Origin: a candidate division Zixibacteria bacterium SM23_73_3
GTDB lineage: Bacteria > Zixibacteria > MSB-5A5 > SM1-73
Direction of reading: 5' to 3'
NCBI GenBank assembly: GCA_001304155.1
Contig: LJUX01000031.1
Span: forward strand, 1-33,023
DNA length: 33,023 nt
A program made the translations under genes and the position numbers. A model generated the notes under the pieces. It had not been told where the DNA came from and did no database searches. It saw nothing but the letters and a program-made list of their open reading frames with translations. Positions 6,745 through 16,089 of this stretch are shown piece after piece. Within the stretch, counting starts at the first letter, position 1, and each line of letters starts with the position of its first letter.

Positions 6745-9654
6745 TTACTTCATCAATATCATTTTCTTAGTTTGATGGAAATTATCCGCCTGTAATCGAT
6801 AGAAGTAAATTCCACTGCCCAACTGATCGTCATAGTCGTCTCTGCCATCCCAGATCAGAGTCTTCATCCCGGCATCCTGATGACCATCGAACACGGTCTT
6901 TACTCTTTGCCCCAGCACGTTGTAAATGATCAACTTGACCTGGCAAGCTGTGGGGAGATAGTAGCTGATTTTAGTTTCTGGGTTGAACGGGTTGGGCTGA
7001 TTCTGGAACAGGGCAAAGCTTTTAGGAGCATTAGGATTATCAGTCCAGTCCTCGACATAGCTTTGCTCATCCACCCTCAGGAACACGCTGGTGGTGCTCT
7101 CCTGTTTGGGATTCGCAGTTCCCTTTATAGTAAGCTGATAAATCTCGGCTGGAGTTGTTACGGCAGTGAATATGGTTAAAATAGAGGTATCATTGGGGAA
7201 AATCATTTCGGGATCGAAGCTGAAGGAGGCGTCTGGTGGCAGACCACTCTCGATGGACAAGGTGCAAGGTGCAGCAAATCCTGTATTGGGGACCATGATC
7301 ACCCCGAAGGTGGTATCATTTCCGGCCTCCACCCTTTGAGTATCAGGATAAGCCTCAATGTAGAATGCCCAGGTGGGAAGTGTGACAATTAGCGTAACAT
7401 CTTCGCTGCGCTGGAGCGCTTTCCCACCAACCATCTCGGTGGCAGTGACGGTGAGGGTGTAGGATCCCGTATCCATGCTTGGTGGGGTTGTATCCGACAA
7501 ATGTATGTTTAACGCCGTGCTATCGGTAGGTACCAAAACAGGTGATTCAAAGGTTCCCTCAGCTCCTTCAGGCAGACCAGTAACCGTCAGAGTGCAGGGT
7601 GAGTTAAATCCACTGATGGCGGTGAGGGTTACGGTATAACTGCTATCGCGGTCACGAGAAAGACGCAGGCTATCCGGGAACACACCGATGGCAAAATCCT
7701 GGGGAGAAAGAATCACCAGAACCACGTCCACACTGTGCTCCACCTCACCTTTAGGCGGTATCAGCTCAGTTCCGGTAATGGTAAGGTTATAGGTGTCGAT
7801 AGGCGTCGTCTCGGCCACCGTGATGGTTAATGCAGAGGTGTCGGTTGGTATGAGCGTGTTCGGTTCGAATTGACCCGAAGCGTTTTGAGGAAGGCCTGAC
7901 ACGCTCAGTGAACAGGTTGCATTGAATCCATAAACTGAGGTCAAGATCACCTCATAAGCTCCCTGGTCTCCCTGAGTAACCTCCAAGGTTTCTGGAGAAG
8001 CCTCTATGGTGAAATCTGGTTCCGGTACTATCAATACCACCTGGGTGCTGTGTTCAATTTTGCCATTATCAATCTCCGTCGCGGTCACAGTTATGTTATA
8101 GGACCCCGGTGGAGTCGTTACTGCCGTGCTGATGGTCATGACGGATGTGTCGGTAGGAGTTGCCGGGTTGGGATCAAAGCTCTCAGAAGCATCAGGCGGA
8201 AGACCACTTACAGTTAAAGTACATGGTGAGGCAAAACCGTAAAGGGACGTCAGAATCACATCATAATTCACAGAGTTGCCTGCTTGAACTTGCTGGGTAT
8301 CTGGATCAGCCTCTATGGTGAAGTCAGGAGGCGAGGTGACGATCAAGACCAGTTCATCTGTGTGAACTATTCCCTTATCGATTTCAGAAGCGGTCACGGT
8401 CACGGTGTAAGTATCTGCTGGCGTGGTCTCAGCCGTATTTATTTGAAGAATGGAAGTGTCGGTTGGAGTGATTGGATTAGGATCGAAGCTCTCAGAAGCA
8501 TCAGGCGGAAGACCACTTACAGTTAAAGTGCATGGAGAGGCAAAACCATAAAGGGATGTCAGAATCACATCCACATTGACAGAGCTTCCTGCCTGGACTT
8601 CTTGAGTGTCTGGGTCAACCGCAATGGTGAAATCGGACTGAATAATGGAGAAATCGGCATCGCTGATATCATAAGGATCCTCATCTTCAGCATCGGACAC
8701 CCTGACCCGGCAATACTCAGACGGAGTGGCTGGAACGGACCAGGAGTAAGAGCCAGTATTGGGAGCATTGATCTCAACGGTACTCCAATCGGTTCCCGAG
8801 TTGGTGGAGTACTCAATTTTCACATCGGGTCCATCGAAATTCTCAGAAAGCCAGTTGATCTGTTGGGCAGTTCCCACGGCCCAACTTTCTCCTCCATTGG
8901 GAGATGTGATCCGAATCTGGGAGGGACCAATCCAGAAACAGTTAGGCAGGTTGTCTCTGGGCACATAGGTTTCAGTGTCATACCGGCCAAACTTTAAACG
9001 TCCGCTAGGGGGCCAGAAAGTAGTATCCAAGTAAACGTGCATGGTATCCTCAACCAGGAAGGTCAAGGTGGCGAGCAAAACCCTATCGCCTTCCCACCAC
9101 CACTGATCCTCTGAGCCACTGGCAGCAAGGCTCATCCATGAATGCGGGGGCACAAAGGCAGAATCGTTTCCCCCGCTCCAATAGACCCAAGAGCTATCAC
9201 TCTCCAATATTAGGATTTTAGTATTCCAGTCCCTTCCCATAAAGTCAGCCGCCAAGTCTGCCATGCGATTGTGATAAAGAGTATCTGTCCCCTCCACTGT
9301 GTGGCGAAAGATGCTTCTGGTGCTGAAATCAGGGTAAACCGATAAGGTGGAGGTGGTATTCCACCAGCTCCCCAGACTGCAGTAAGCAGAAGGATTGGTG
9401 TGAGTCCAGGCGAGTGGAACGACAAAGCCACCGATAGAATCATTATAATCTATCTGATCATGTGTGACCAAAAGGAGGAAGCGGACAAAGTATGGTCCAG
9501 AACCGGGGCTCTGCTCGCAGTCTAAACAGATTATGTTAAGGGTGTCGCACTCTCCACTATCATTGGGATCTTCCGGGCATTGACCCCAGGATAGAGTGCT
9601 GAGGATTAAGATTGAAAATACAAAAATAATTGGGGTTAAAAAACTCCTTTTCAT
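6745..9654 (-). CDS. Secreted multidomain protein with five tandem Ig-like repeats and a C-terminal FlgD-like/Por-type sorting tail
   Basis: Signal peptide MKRSFLTPIIFVFSILILSTLSWG; five DFxIxxxPDTxxVxAG...GFxxPCTLxVxGLPxxAxxxFxP...PTDTSxLxI units; tail NQPNPFNPETKISYYLPTACQVKLIIYNVLGQRVKTVFDG...GIYFYRLQADNFHQTKKMILMK. Confidence 0.88.
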   Translation of the reverse strand: MKRSFLTPIIFVFSILILSTLSWGQCPEDPNDSGECDTLNIICLDCEQSPGSGPYFVRFLLLVTHDQIDYNDSIGGFVVPLAWTHTNPSAYCSLGSWWNTTSTLSVYPDFSTRSIFRHTVEGTDTLYHNRMADLAADFMGRDWNTKILILESDSSWVYWSGGNDSAFVPPHSWMSLAASGSEDQWWWEGDRVLLATLTFLVEDTMHVYLDTTFWPPSGRLKFGRYDTETYVPRDNLPNCFWIGPSQIRITSPNGGESWAVGTAQQINWLSENFDGPDVKIEYSTNSGTDWSTVEINAPNTGSYSWSVPATPSEYCRVRVSDAEDEDPYDISDADFSIIQSDFTIAVDPDTQEVQAGSSVNVDVILTSLYGFASPCTLTVSGLPPDASESFDPNPITPTDTSILQINTAETTPADTYTVTVTASEIDKGIVHTDELVLIVTSPPDFTIEADPDTQQVQAGNSVNYDVILTSLYGFASPCTLTVSGLPPDASESFDPNPATPTDTSVMTISTAVTTPPGSYNITVTATEIDNGKIEHSTQVVLIVPEPDFTIEASPETLEVTQGDQGAYEVILTSVYGFNATCSLSVSGLPQNASGQFEPNTLIPTDTSALTITVAETTPIDTYNLTITGTELIPPKGEVEHSVDVVLVILSPQDFAIGVFPDSLRLSRDRDSSYTVTLTAISGFNSPCTLTVTGLPEGAEGTFESPVLVPTDSTALNIHLSDTTPPSMDTGSYTLTVTATEMVGGKALQRSEDVTLIVTLPTWAFYIEAYPDTQRVEAGNDTTFGVIMVPNTGFAAPCTLSIESGLPPDASFSFDPEMIFPNDTSILTIFTAVTTPAEIYQLTIKGTANPKQESTTSVFLRVDEQSYVEDWTDNPNAPKSFALFQNQPNPFNPETKISYYLPTACQVKLIIYNVLGQRVKTVFDGHQDAGMKTLIWDGRDDYDDQLGSGIYFYRLQADNFHQTKKMILMK
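7065..8635 (-). repeat. Coding region of five tandem ~100-aa beta-sandwich repeats
   Basis: Five aligned protein units in the 969-aa ORF; the first two are near-identical at DNA level. Confidence 0.85.
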
Positions 9655-9960
9655 TTCAGCTCCTTTGAAAAGGTTGTTTATTATACTTCAATGGTTGGTT
9701 TTTGAATTGTCATGACTAATCAGGAACTAGGTGACGAATTGATTTATTCGCACCCAATTGACGTTATATTTCGATTCAGATGAAATGCAAAAAATATGCC
9801 ACTACATATAACTTATAAATAATTTTGCCACGCAAGCGCAATATCAATCTAAGCCTATGAAAATTCTGAAGATCACCGCTTTTCCGTGGAGAATAGATCA
9901 ACTCTTCTCAAGGTGGCTTAATTTTTTTTAACAGCTACTATCTACCCACTGTGCATTGAG

Positions 9961-9980
9961 TTTTGCAAATATTTGCAAAA
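9961..9980. promoter_or_regulatory. Perfect 20-bp palindrome ttttgcaaatatttgcaaaa, candidate operator
   Basis: The sequence equals its own reverse complement; lies in a 535-bp gene-free gap. Confidence 0.4.
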
Positions 9981-10189
9981 AATTGCTCAGTTCGCTCAAG
10001 TGCGGAAAAGCTTTGATTTTCACATCTTTCAAACCATTCTAAAGGTAACACAAATGTCCATTTTGTCAAGCAAAAACAGGCACTTAGATGGGGATCAAAT
10101 ACGATTATTGAGCTTTTTTATGATCCTCACACCTCTTTTTTTCCTGGAATTCTATTTGTCCTGTTTGATCCTAAAAAAAGCGAGCTTTT

Positions 10190-11857
10190 TTAATAATTGG
10201 AATTCCTGTGAAATTTCAATTCAACACCTTCAGTTCTCCAGCGGGAACGCACGTAGATAGTGTCGGGGTATACCACAAAAGGTTCCAAGGGGGAGAAAGG
10301 TTCAGGCTGACCCAGGGAAAGAGTTTCATCTTCATTAAAGTCGAGAAACCCTCCCATGAAATATTTTCCAGGCAGAACTCTTTCGAACAGAAAAGGTCCG
10401 GGTTGAGGTAGGATAAGTTGATAAGATAATTCATTTTGCTCCAACTGCCAGAGTATCAAAGCCATAGGGGCCGGCTCCATTTTTTGTTCAACCTCCACGC
10501 TACCTGAAACTGAACCAAGAGTGTCCGGGTCAAGAGAAACAAAGCTGGAGGTGAACACAGAATCTATCATGGAGGTGTTTTTTAACAGATCCCGGATCTG
10601 TTTGCCCAAAAGCTCGATTTTATATCTCATCTTTCCTAAAGTGAGGGAATCGGGAGAAAAGACAAATATGTTTGGACTCCTCCAGGCACCTTTTCCCGTT
10701 ATCTTGATCTGGTTTGAATCGATCAGAGCAAAAACAGCTTCCACCGTCCCTTGCTCAGGAGGCTCGTCAAAGACTAACTTTATTTCCGTATCAAAGGGGA
10801 CATTGATCTCTCCATCTTGGGGCAAAACACGAGCTATCTTTGGACCTACCGTATCAGGAATTTCCGATCCTTGGAACAGACAGGTATTTGAAGCGGTGTT
10901 AAGAGAATTTCCAGCTCTATCCTTTGCATCCAAAACTTTCAGTTCATATTTTTCCTCCGGATTCATTCGTTCAGTCAAAAGAAAAATGCTTCTGGTATCC
11001 GGGTCCTGAAAGAAAACAGAAATTACCTTTAAAGTTTTTTCATTCAAAACTGAAATAATTTTAAAATTAGCTGAATCCAACACAGAGTGATCTTTAAGTT
11101 CCTCATCAAACTCCAATTTGAGTAAGTTTCTATTTAAGGCATAGCAATTAACCAGACTTGGCGGATTTTCATCTTTTTTATCCAGTATGAAATCCATATG
11201 TGTTTTTGAAATGTTTTGCTCAGATAGCTTCACATCGCCGGTGGTCATGCCGATAGCCTCCTTTTCCCAATCCCAGATCAAATCCCGGTTCACATCCTGA
11301 ACTGCAAAAAGTCTATATTTCCCCAAACTCAAATTTTTCAGAGTGTATTTTCCTTCATTATCGGTTTGTGTGACATAGTCTGGCGTTTCCTTTTGGGGAT
11401 CGATTTCAGCTTTATCATGGGAAAGAAGGCATGCCCAGATGCTCGTCCCTATTTCTTTTTTAAGCCCAATTTTTTGTTTTGTCCAAACCTCTCCGGAGAT
11501 GGTGCCATAATCCAGTTTGGTTCCCGTGGAGAAAGCAAAGGTATAAGACTGGCTCAGGCGGTTTCTTCTCAGATCCTGGGCATCGGTGCCAATGGAAACC
11601 ACATAGGTTCTGTCAGGTTGCAGAGATTCTTGGGGCGTAAGGATCAATCTTTCCCCTTTCCACCTGAAATCAAAGGGTTTTTTGGGAAGGGGAGAGATAA
11701 ATATCGATTCTTCGGTTATCTTTGCCAGCACCACGGGTGGAGTGGTATCCTCTGGACCGCCAGGGGGCATGCCCTCCTTGGCACATTGAAAGAAGAATGT
11801 TAAAAGAATGAGTGGAGCAAAAATCAATTCTTTCTTTGGTTTTTTGACCATTCGCAA
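10190..11857 (-). CDS. Lipoprotein with Ig-like (Big_5/SbsA-type) domains
   Basis: Lipobox-like LTFFFQC then AKEGMPPGGPEDTTPPVV; LQPDRTYVVSIGTDAQDLRRNRLSQSYTFAFSTG and VLPQDGEINVPFDTEIKLVFDEP are typical of Big_5 domains. Confidence 0.8.
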   Translation of the reverse strand: MRMVKKPKKELIFAPLILLTFFFQCAKEGMPPGGPEDTTPPVVLAKITEESIFISPLPKKPFDFRWKGERLILTPQESLQPDRTYVVSIGTDAQDLRRNRLSQSYTFAFSTGTKLDYGTISGEVWTKQKIGLKKEIGTSIWACLLSHDKAEIDPQKETPDYVTQTDNEGKYTLKNLSLGKYRLFAVQDVNRDLIWDWEKEAIGMTTGDVKLSEQNISKTHMDFILDKKDENPPSLVNCYALNRNLLKLEFDEELKDHSVLDSANFKIISVLNEKTLKVISVFFQDPDTRSIFLLTERMNPEEKYELKVLDAKDRAGNSLNTASNTCLFQGSEIPDTVGPKIARVLPQDGEINVPFDTEIKLVFDEPPEQGTVEAVFALIDSNQIKITGKGAWRSPNIFVFSPDSLTLGKMRYKIELLGKQIRDLLKNTSMIDSVFTSSFVSLDPDTLGSVSGSVEVEQKMEPAPMALILWQLEQNELSYQLILPQPGPFLFERVLPGKYFMGGFLDFNEDETLSLGQPEPFSPLEPFVVYPDTIYVRSRWRTEGVELKFHRNSNY

Positions 11858-12014
11858 GGAAGAGGCTGAATTTAACTATCCTCTATATACGATTGAACTC
11901 AGCGTGGTGAGAAGAAAAAGACGACATCGGCAGAATTGATTCGTTACAAACGAGCCTTTATGATTTGCTTTCTATGTACTTCCACAAGTTCGGACAGGAG
12001 TCGTATCTCTCCAT

Positions 12015-12048
12015 GTTGGGGCAGGGGTTCAATCCCTGCCCCAACTAC
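12015..12048 (-). repeat. Palindrome with GTAG foot (GTAGTTGGGGCAGGG-attgaac-CCCTGCCCCAAC on minus)
   Basis: 12-bp arms at 12015-12026 and 12034-12045 with 7-nt loop; ctac at 12045-12048 reads GTAG on minus. Confidence 0.75.
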
Positions 12049-12066
12049 TATGCAAAAGCATTTATA

Positions 12067-13746
12067 TCACTTTATATTTTGCAGCTTTTCTTTTAACTTC
12101 TGGTTATCCGGATCTAAATTAATCGCTTGTTCCCACGCTTTTTTTGCCTTTTTAGTTTTGCCCAATGCGTTATAAATATCCCCAAGATGTTCATGGATGA
12201 CGGGATCATCCTTCAGTATTTCAAGCGCTTTTTTGATCTGAACCTCTGCCTCCCTCACTCGTCCCAATCTATATAAAACCCAGCCATAGCTGTCCAGATA
12301 AGCCCCATTGTCCGGTTCATATTCTAAAGCTTTCCTTATCATTGTCTGAGATTCATCCAGCCGGATGCCCTTATCCGCCAGCATGTATCCCAGGTAATTT
12401 AAAGCAGAGGCTTGCGTGGAATCAATTCTGATAAGCCGCTCAAACGTTGCTACAGCCTGGTCGAAATCTCCACTCTGTTCATAAGTAGATCCAAGGGCAA
12501 ATAGTATCTGGGTGTCGTGAGGGCTCCGATCGGAAGCTTTTCTTAAGATGACGATGGCGGAATCATATTGCTTTTCTTCAGCGTAGGCGGTTCCCAGAAG
12601 ATATAAAAGTCCAACCTTATCGTTGACCTTCTCAATAGCCTTTTTATAAACTTGGATAGCTTTCTTTGTGCTATCCTGCTTCAGATATACCCAGGCTAAA
12701 TTCACCCAGCCATCGGGCACAGAATCCTCTATGGAGACTGCAGTTTCGAATTCGGTCTTTGCTCTTTCGAAATCTTCTTTCTGAAAGGCAATTCTCCCTA
12801 AGTAGTAATGAACCTGAGCGTCATCAGGTCTGTCTTGAGTATATGATACGAAAAGGCTTTCTGCTTTGTGGTAATCTCCCTGGGTGAGGAAAAGAACTCC
12901 CAGCCTTTTTTGTGCTTCGGGATCATCCGGTGAAAAAAAGGTGGAACTTTCTGCCTCTTTTATGGCTTCTTCTATCTGCCCGGTTCGGTAATAAAGAGCG
13001 ATTATTCTGTTTCTCAGCTGATCATTGGAAGGCTCAAGATCCAAAAGCTTTTTATAAAACATTATGGCATTCTTTAAATCCTCCTGAGCTTCATAGCTTT
13101 TGCCCAACTCATATAAAGCCTTTCTGTTATCCGGCTTAACATCCAGTACCCTTTTGTATTCTGAGATAGCTTCATCATACTCGCCTTTCTGAGACAAAAG
13201 TGTGGCTAACTGCAGGTGAACCGAGCCAGAGAAGGACTGAAGAGAACCCAGCTTTCTCCAGTATTGGATAGCTTTGTCTATGTCCTGCTTCTGTTGCCAC
13301 AGGACTGCCAGATACCACAGGGAGTTAAGGTGTGTGGAATCCAATTTTACCGCCTTGAAGTAAGCTTCAATGGCGCTGTCTCTCTCTCCTATGGCTCGAT
13401 AACATTCTCCCAACAGGTGGTAGGTTCTGGCATCCTTGGGTTCAATTTCCAAAGCCTCCCTTTTGGCTGATTCGATATCTTTGGTTGCAAGATGGACGCG
13501 AGCCAGTGCATATCCTATTTCTGGAATCTCAGGCTGCAGGGCTTTTGCCTTCTGATATTCAGCGATGGCGGCGCGAAAATCTCCCGAAAGCTCGTATAGA
13601 TCTCCATTGACAAAATGCTCGAAGGCTTCCGGACTCATTTGTCCTTCGAACGTCTTGTCTTCCTCGGCGGATCGACCGTCGGGTGAGTTCAACAACGCGC
13701 AGATCAGCAGAAGCAACCAGAATCTGAGAGTAGATCTTTTTATCAT
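12067..13746 (-). CDS. Exported tetratricopeptide-repeat protein
   Basis: Signal sequence MIKRSTLRFWLLLLICALLNSPDGRSA followed by many TPR units (e.g. AIAEYQKAKALQPEIPEIGYALARVHL, AISEYKRVLDVKPDNRKALYELGKSYEAQ). Confidence 0.92.
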   Translation of the reverse strand: MIKRSTLRFWLLLLICALLNSPDGRSAEEDKTFEGQMSPEAFEHFVNGDLYELSGDFRAAIAEYQKAKALQPEIPEIGYALARVHLATKDIESAKREALEIEPKDARTYHLLGECYRAIGERDSAIEAYFKAVKLDSTHLNSLWYLAVLWQQKQDIDKAIQYWRKLGSLQSFSGSVHLQLATLLSQKGEYDEAISEYKRVLDVKPDNRKALYELGKSYEAQEDLKNAIMFYKKLLDLEPSNDQLRNRIIALYYRTGQIEEAIKEAESSTFFSPDDPEAQKRLGVLFLTQGDYHKAESLFVSYTQDRPDDAQVHYYLGRIAFQKEDFERAKTEFETAVSIEDSVPDGWVNLAWVYLKQDSTKKAIQVYKKAIEKVNDKVGLLYLLGTAYAEEKQYDSAIVILRKASDRSPHDTQILFALGSTYEQSGDFDQAVATFERLIRIDSTQASALNYLGYMLADKGIRLDESQTMIRKALEYEPDNGAYLDSYGWVLYRLGRVREAEVQIKKALEILKDDPVIHEHLGDIYNALGKTKKAKKAWEQAINLDPDNQKLKEKLQNIK

Positions 13747-14016
13747 CGATATAAAGAGAGTTCCATATCGGAACGCCTGGTCTTACTGAATCTATCGACC
13801 TGTTGTAAGAATACGGATCTTCACAGAACCTGAACGTGCCAAGCAAGAATTTTCTTGACACATCCATTTATACATGTTAGCTTTACGAAAAGTTTGCGCT
13901 GAGGAAGAATGTTGCTTTTAGGATATGAGATCACACTGTTTACACTGTCTGTTCCACTGTGAAATTCCTGACCACAACCATACGGATCAACCTGCATTAA
14001 GTTGAGGAGGTGAAGG

Positions 14017-15984
14017 TTGGATAATCAAAAAAACAGCAATTTACCATCCAAGAATGAATTTCAGCCTTATATAAAGCCGACCCAGAGCATGGCGGAGGTA
14101 ACCCTGCAAGCGGTGGTGTTGGGAGTGATTCTTTCCGTCGTCTTTGGGGTGGCTAATGCTTATTTAGGTTTGAAAGTAGGAATGACCGTATCCGCCTCCA
14201 TTCCTGCTGCGGTCATATCCATGGCGATCCTCCGTGGAGTTATGAAAAGAGGAACGGTACTGGAGAACAACATCGTTCAGACTCTCGGATCGACAGGGGA
14301 ATCGCTGGCTGCAGGCGTGATCTTCACCATCCCTGCGTTTTTCATCTGGAACCAGACCATACCGGGCTTTTCCCACGAGATCTCTAACGCGGACATCATC
14401 TTTCTTTCGCTTCTGGGAGGAGCTTTGGGCATACTCTTCATGATTCCCCTGAGGAAGTATCTGGTTCAACGTGAACACGGCAAACTGAGATTTCCTGAGG
14501 GAACCGCCTGCGCCGAGATAATCAAAGCAGGGGACGAAGGTGGGGGTAAGGCGAAGACAGTCTTCGCCGGATTGGGATTGTCGGCTCTATATAAAATCCT
14601 GATGGGCGGCTTCAGGTTATGGCCCGAAGTACCCAACACCGACCTTAAGTTTTTCAAGGGGGCCAATATCGGGATAGACGCCACACCGGCTCTCTTGGGC
14701 GTGGGATATATCATCGGTCCGCGTATATCTGCCCTGATGCTGGGGGGAGCGGTGTTGGGTTATCTGGGGATTGCTCCCCTTATTGCCTACATCGGTACCT
14801 ACATTCCCCACACCCTGATTCCTCCGGGCGACATGCCCATTCCGGAGATGAGCCCGGGTGACATCCGTAACTTCTACATAAAATACCTGGGAGTTGGCGC
14901 CGTAGCCCTGGGTGGATTTGTGAGTTTGGTCAAATCGCTTCCGGTCATTTTCCACTCTTTCGCTGTGGGGGCCAAACAGATTCTGGGACAGAGAACCGCA
15001 GCGGAGATTGCCAGGTCCCGGCTAAGAACCGAAAGAGAGCTCCCCATGAAGACGGTGATCATCGGGTCGCTTCTGGTGATCTTTCTGATCTGGATTTATC
15101 CAGGAACGGAACTTCATCTTATAGGCGCTGCCCTGGTGGTGATCTTCGGCTTTTTCTTTGTAGTGGTGGCAGCCAGGATAGTTGGAATCGTGGGGAGTTC
15201 CTCCTCCCCGGTGTCCGGGATGACCATCGCCACTCTTTTAGTCACCAGCGTCATACTGCTGGCTTTTGGGGTCTCGGGCTTCAGAGGAATGGTCACCGTC
15301 ATGTCCATCGGAACGGTAGTCTGCATAGCAGTGTGTCTCTCCGGGGACATTGCTCAGGATCTAAAGACCGGCTATCTCCTGGGGGCAACTCCCAGACAGC
15401 AGCAGATAATGGAATTTGTGGGGCTTTTATTTCCGGCACTGGCAATGGGCTTCACCGTGTTTCTGTTAAGTAGTGCCTTCGGCTTTGTGAAAGATGCTAC
15501 GCACCCCTCACCGCTTCTGGCTCCTCAGGCCAACGTGATGTCAGTAATCGTTCAGGGGGTGATGACCGGAAATCTCCCCTGGGTTCCAATAATAGTGGGA
15601 TGCATGCTGGCAGCTGCCATTGAGTTAGTCGGCATCTCCTCGCTTCCCTTTGCCATCGGTCTTTATCTCCCTCTGAATCTTTCCACGCCCATCATGACTG
15701 GAGGATTGATAGCTCTTATAGTAAGAAAGATCTCAAGGGAAGACGTTGCAAAGAAAAGAGAGGAGAGGGGAATCCTGTTCGGCTCGGGATTGGTGGCGGG
15801 AGATGCACTGCTCGGCGTGATGATCGCCTTCATAATCGCATTCTCATCCAGCTACCGGGCTTTCTACGAGGCTCATGAAGAGCTGTCACTCACAGTCGCC
15901 TATGGTCCCTGGATATCTTTGATCGCCTTTGTGGGGATGTCCTACATGCTTTACCGGTCCACTCGGATTAAAAGGGTAAGTTAG
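14017..15984 (+). CDS. OPT family oligopeptide transporter
   Basis: 655 aa, many TM segments; N-terminal GVANAYLGLKVGMTVSASIPAAVISMAILR...ENNIVQTLGSTGESLAAGVIFTIPA is characteristic. TTG start preceded by gaggaggtgaagg. Confidence 0.92.
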   Translation: MDNQKNSNLPSKNEFQPYIKPTQSMAEVTLQAVVLGVILSVVFGVANAYLGLKVGMTVSASIPAAVISMAILRGVMKRGTVLENNIVQTLGSTGESLAAGVIFTIPAFFIWNQTIPGFSHEISNADIIFLSLLGGALGILFMIPLRKYLVQREHGKLRFPEGTACAEIIKAGDEGGGKAKTVFAGLGLSALYKILMGGFRLWPEVPNTDLKFFKGANIGIDATPALLGVGYIIGPRISALMLGGAVLGYLGIAPLIAYIGTYIPHTLIPPGDMPIPEMSPGDIRNFYIKYLGVGAVALGGFVSLVKSLPVIFHSFAVGAKQILGQRTAAEIARSRLRTERELPMKTVIIGSLLVIFLIWIYPGTELHLIGAALVVIFGFFFVVVAARIVGIVGSSSSPVSGMTIATLLVTSVILLAFGVSGFRGMVTVMSIGTVVCIAVCLSGDIAQDLKTGYLLGATPRQQQIMEFVGLLFPALAMGFTVFLLSSAFGFVKDATHPSPLLAPQANVMSVIVQGVMTGNLPWVPIIVGCMLAAAIELVGISSLPFAIGLYLPLNLSTPIMTGGLIALIVRKISREDVAKKREERGILFGSGLVAGDALLGVMIAFIIAFSSSYRAFYEAHEELSLTVAYGPWISLIAFVGMSYMLYRSTRIKRVS

Positions 15985-16089
15985 TAAAAAGATTTAACTT
16001 TTAAATTTATTAGGTTGGAAATTATTTTCTTCTGTTCGATTATAGAGAACTTTATGATCCAAGCACGCTGGTAAGAGTTGGGAGGAGAA

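Noticed and set aside
8602-8997. Plus-strand ORF of 131 aa (and 8759-8968, 8284-8526)
   Set aside because: Antisense to the well-supported 969-aa secreted protein; no family features.
9973-10260. Plus-strand ORF of 95 aa in the AT-rich gap
   Set aside because: No recognisable domain or SD, and it overlaps the 3' end of the minus-strand lipoprotein gene.
10521-11009. Plus-strand ORF of 162 aa (and 11366-11803, 145 aa)
   Set aside because: Shadow ORFs antisense to the Big_5 lipoprotein gene.
12015-12045. Possible tRNA T-arm/acceptor fragment (gcaggggttcaatccctgcccc)
   Set aside because: No D-arm, anticodon arm or matching 5' acceptor could be found upstream; a simple palindrome explains it.
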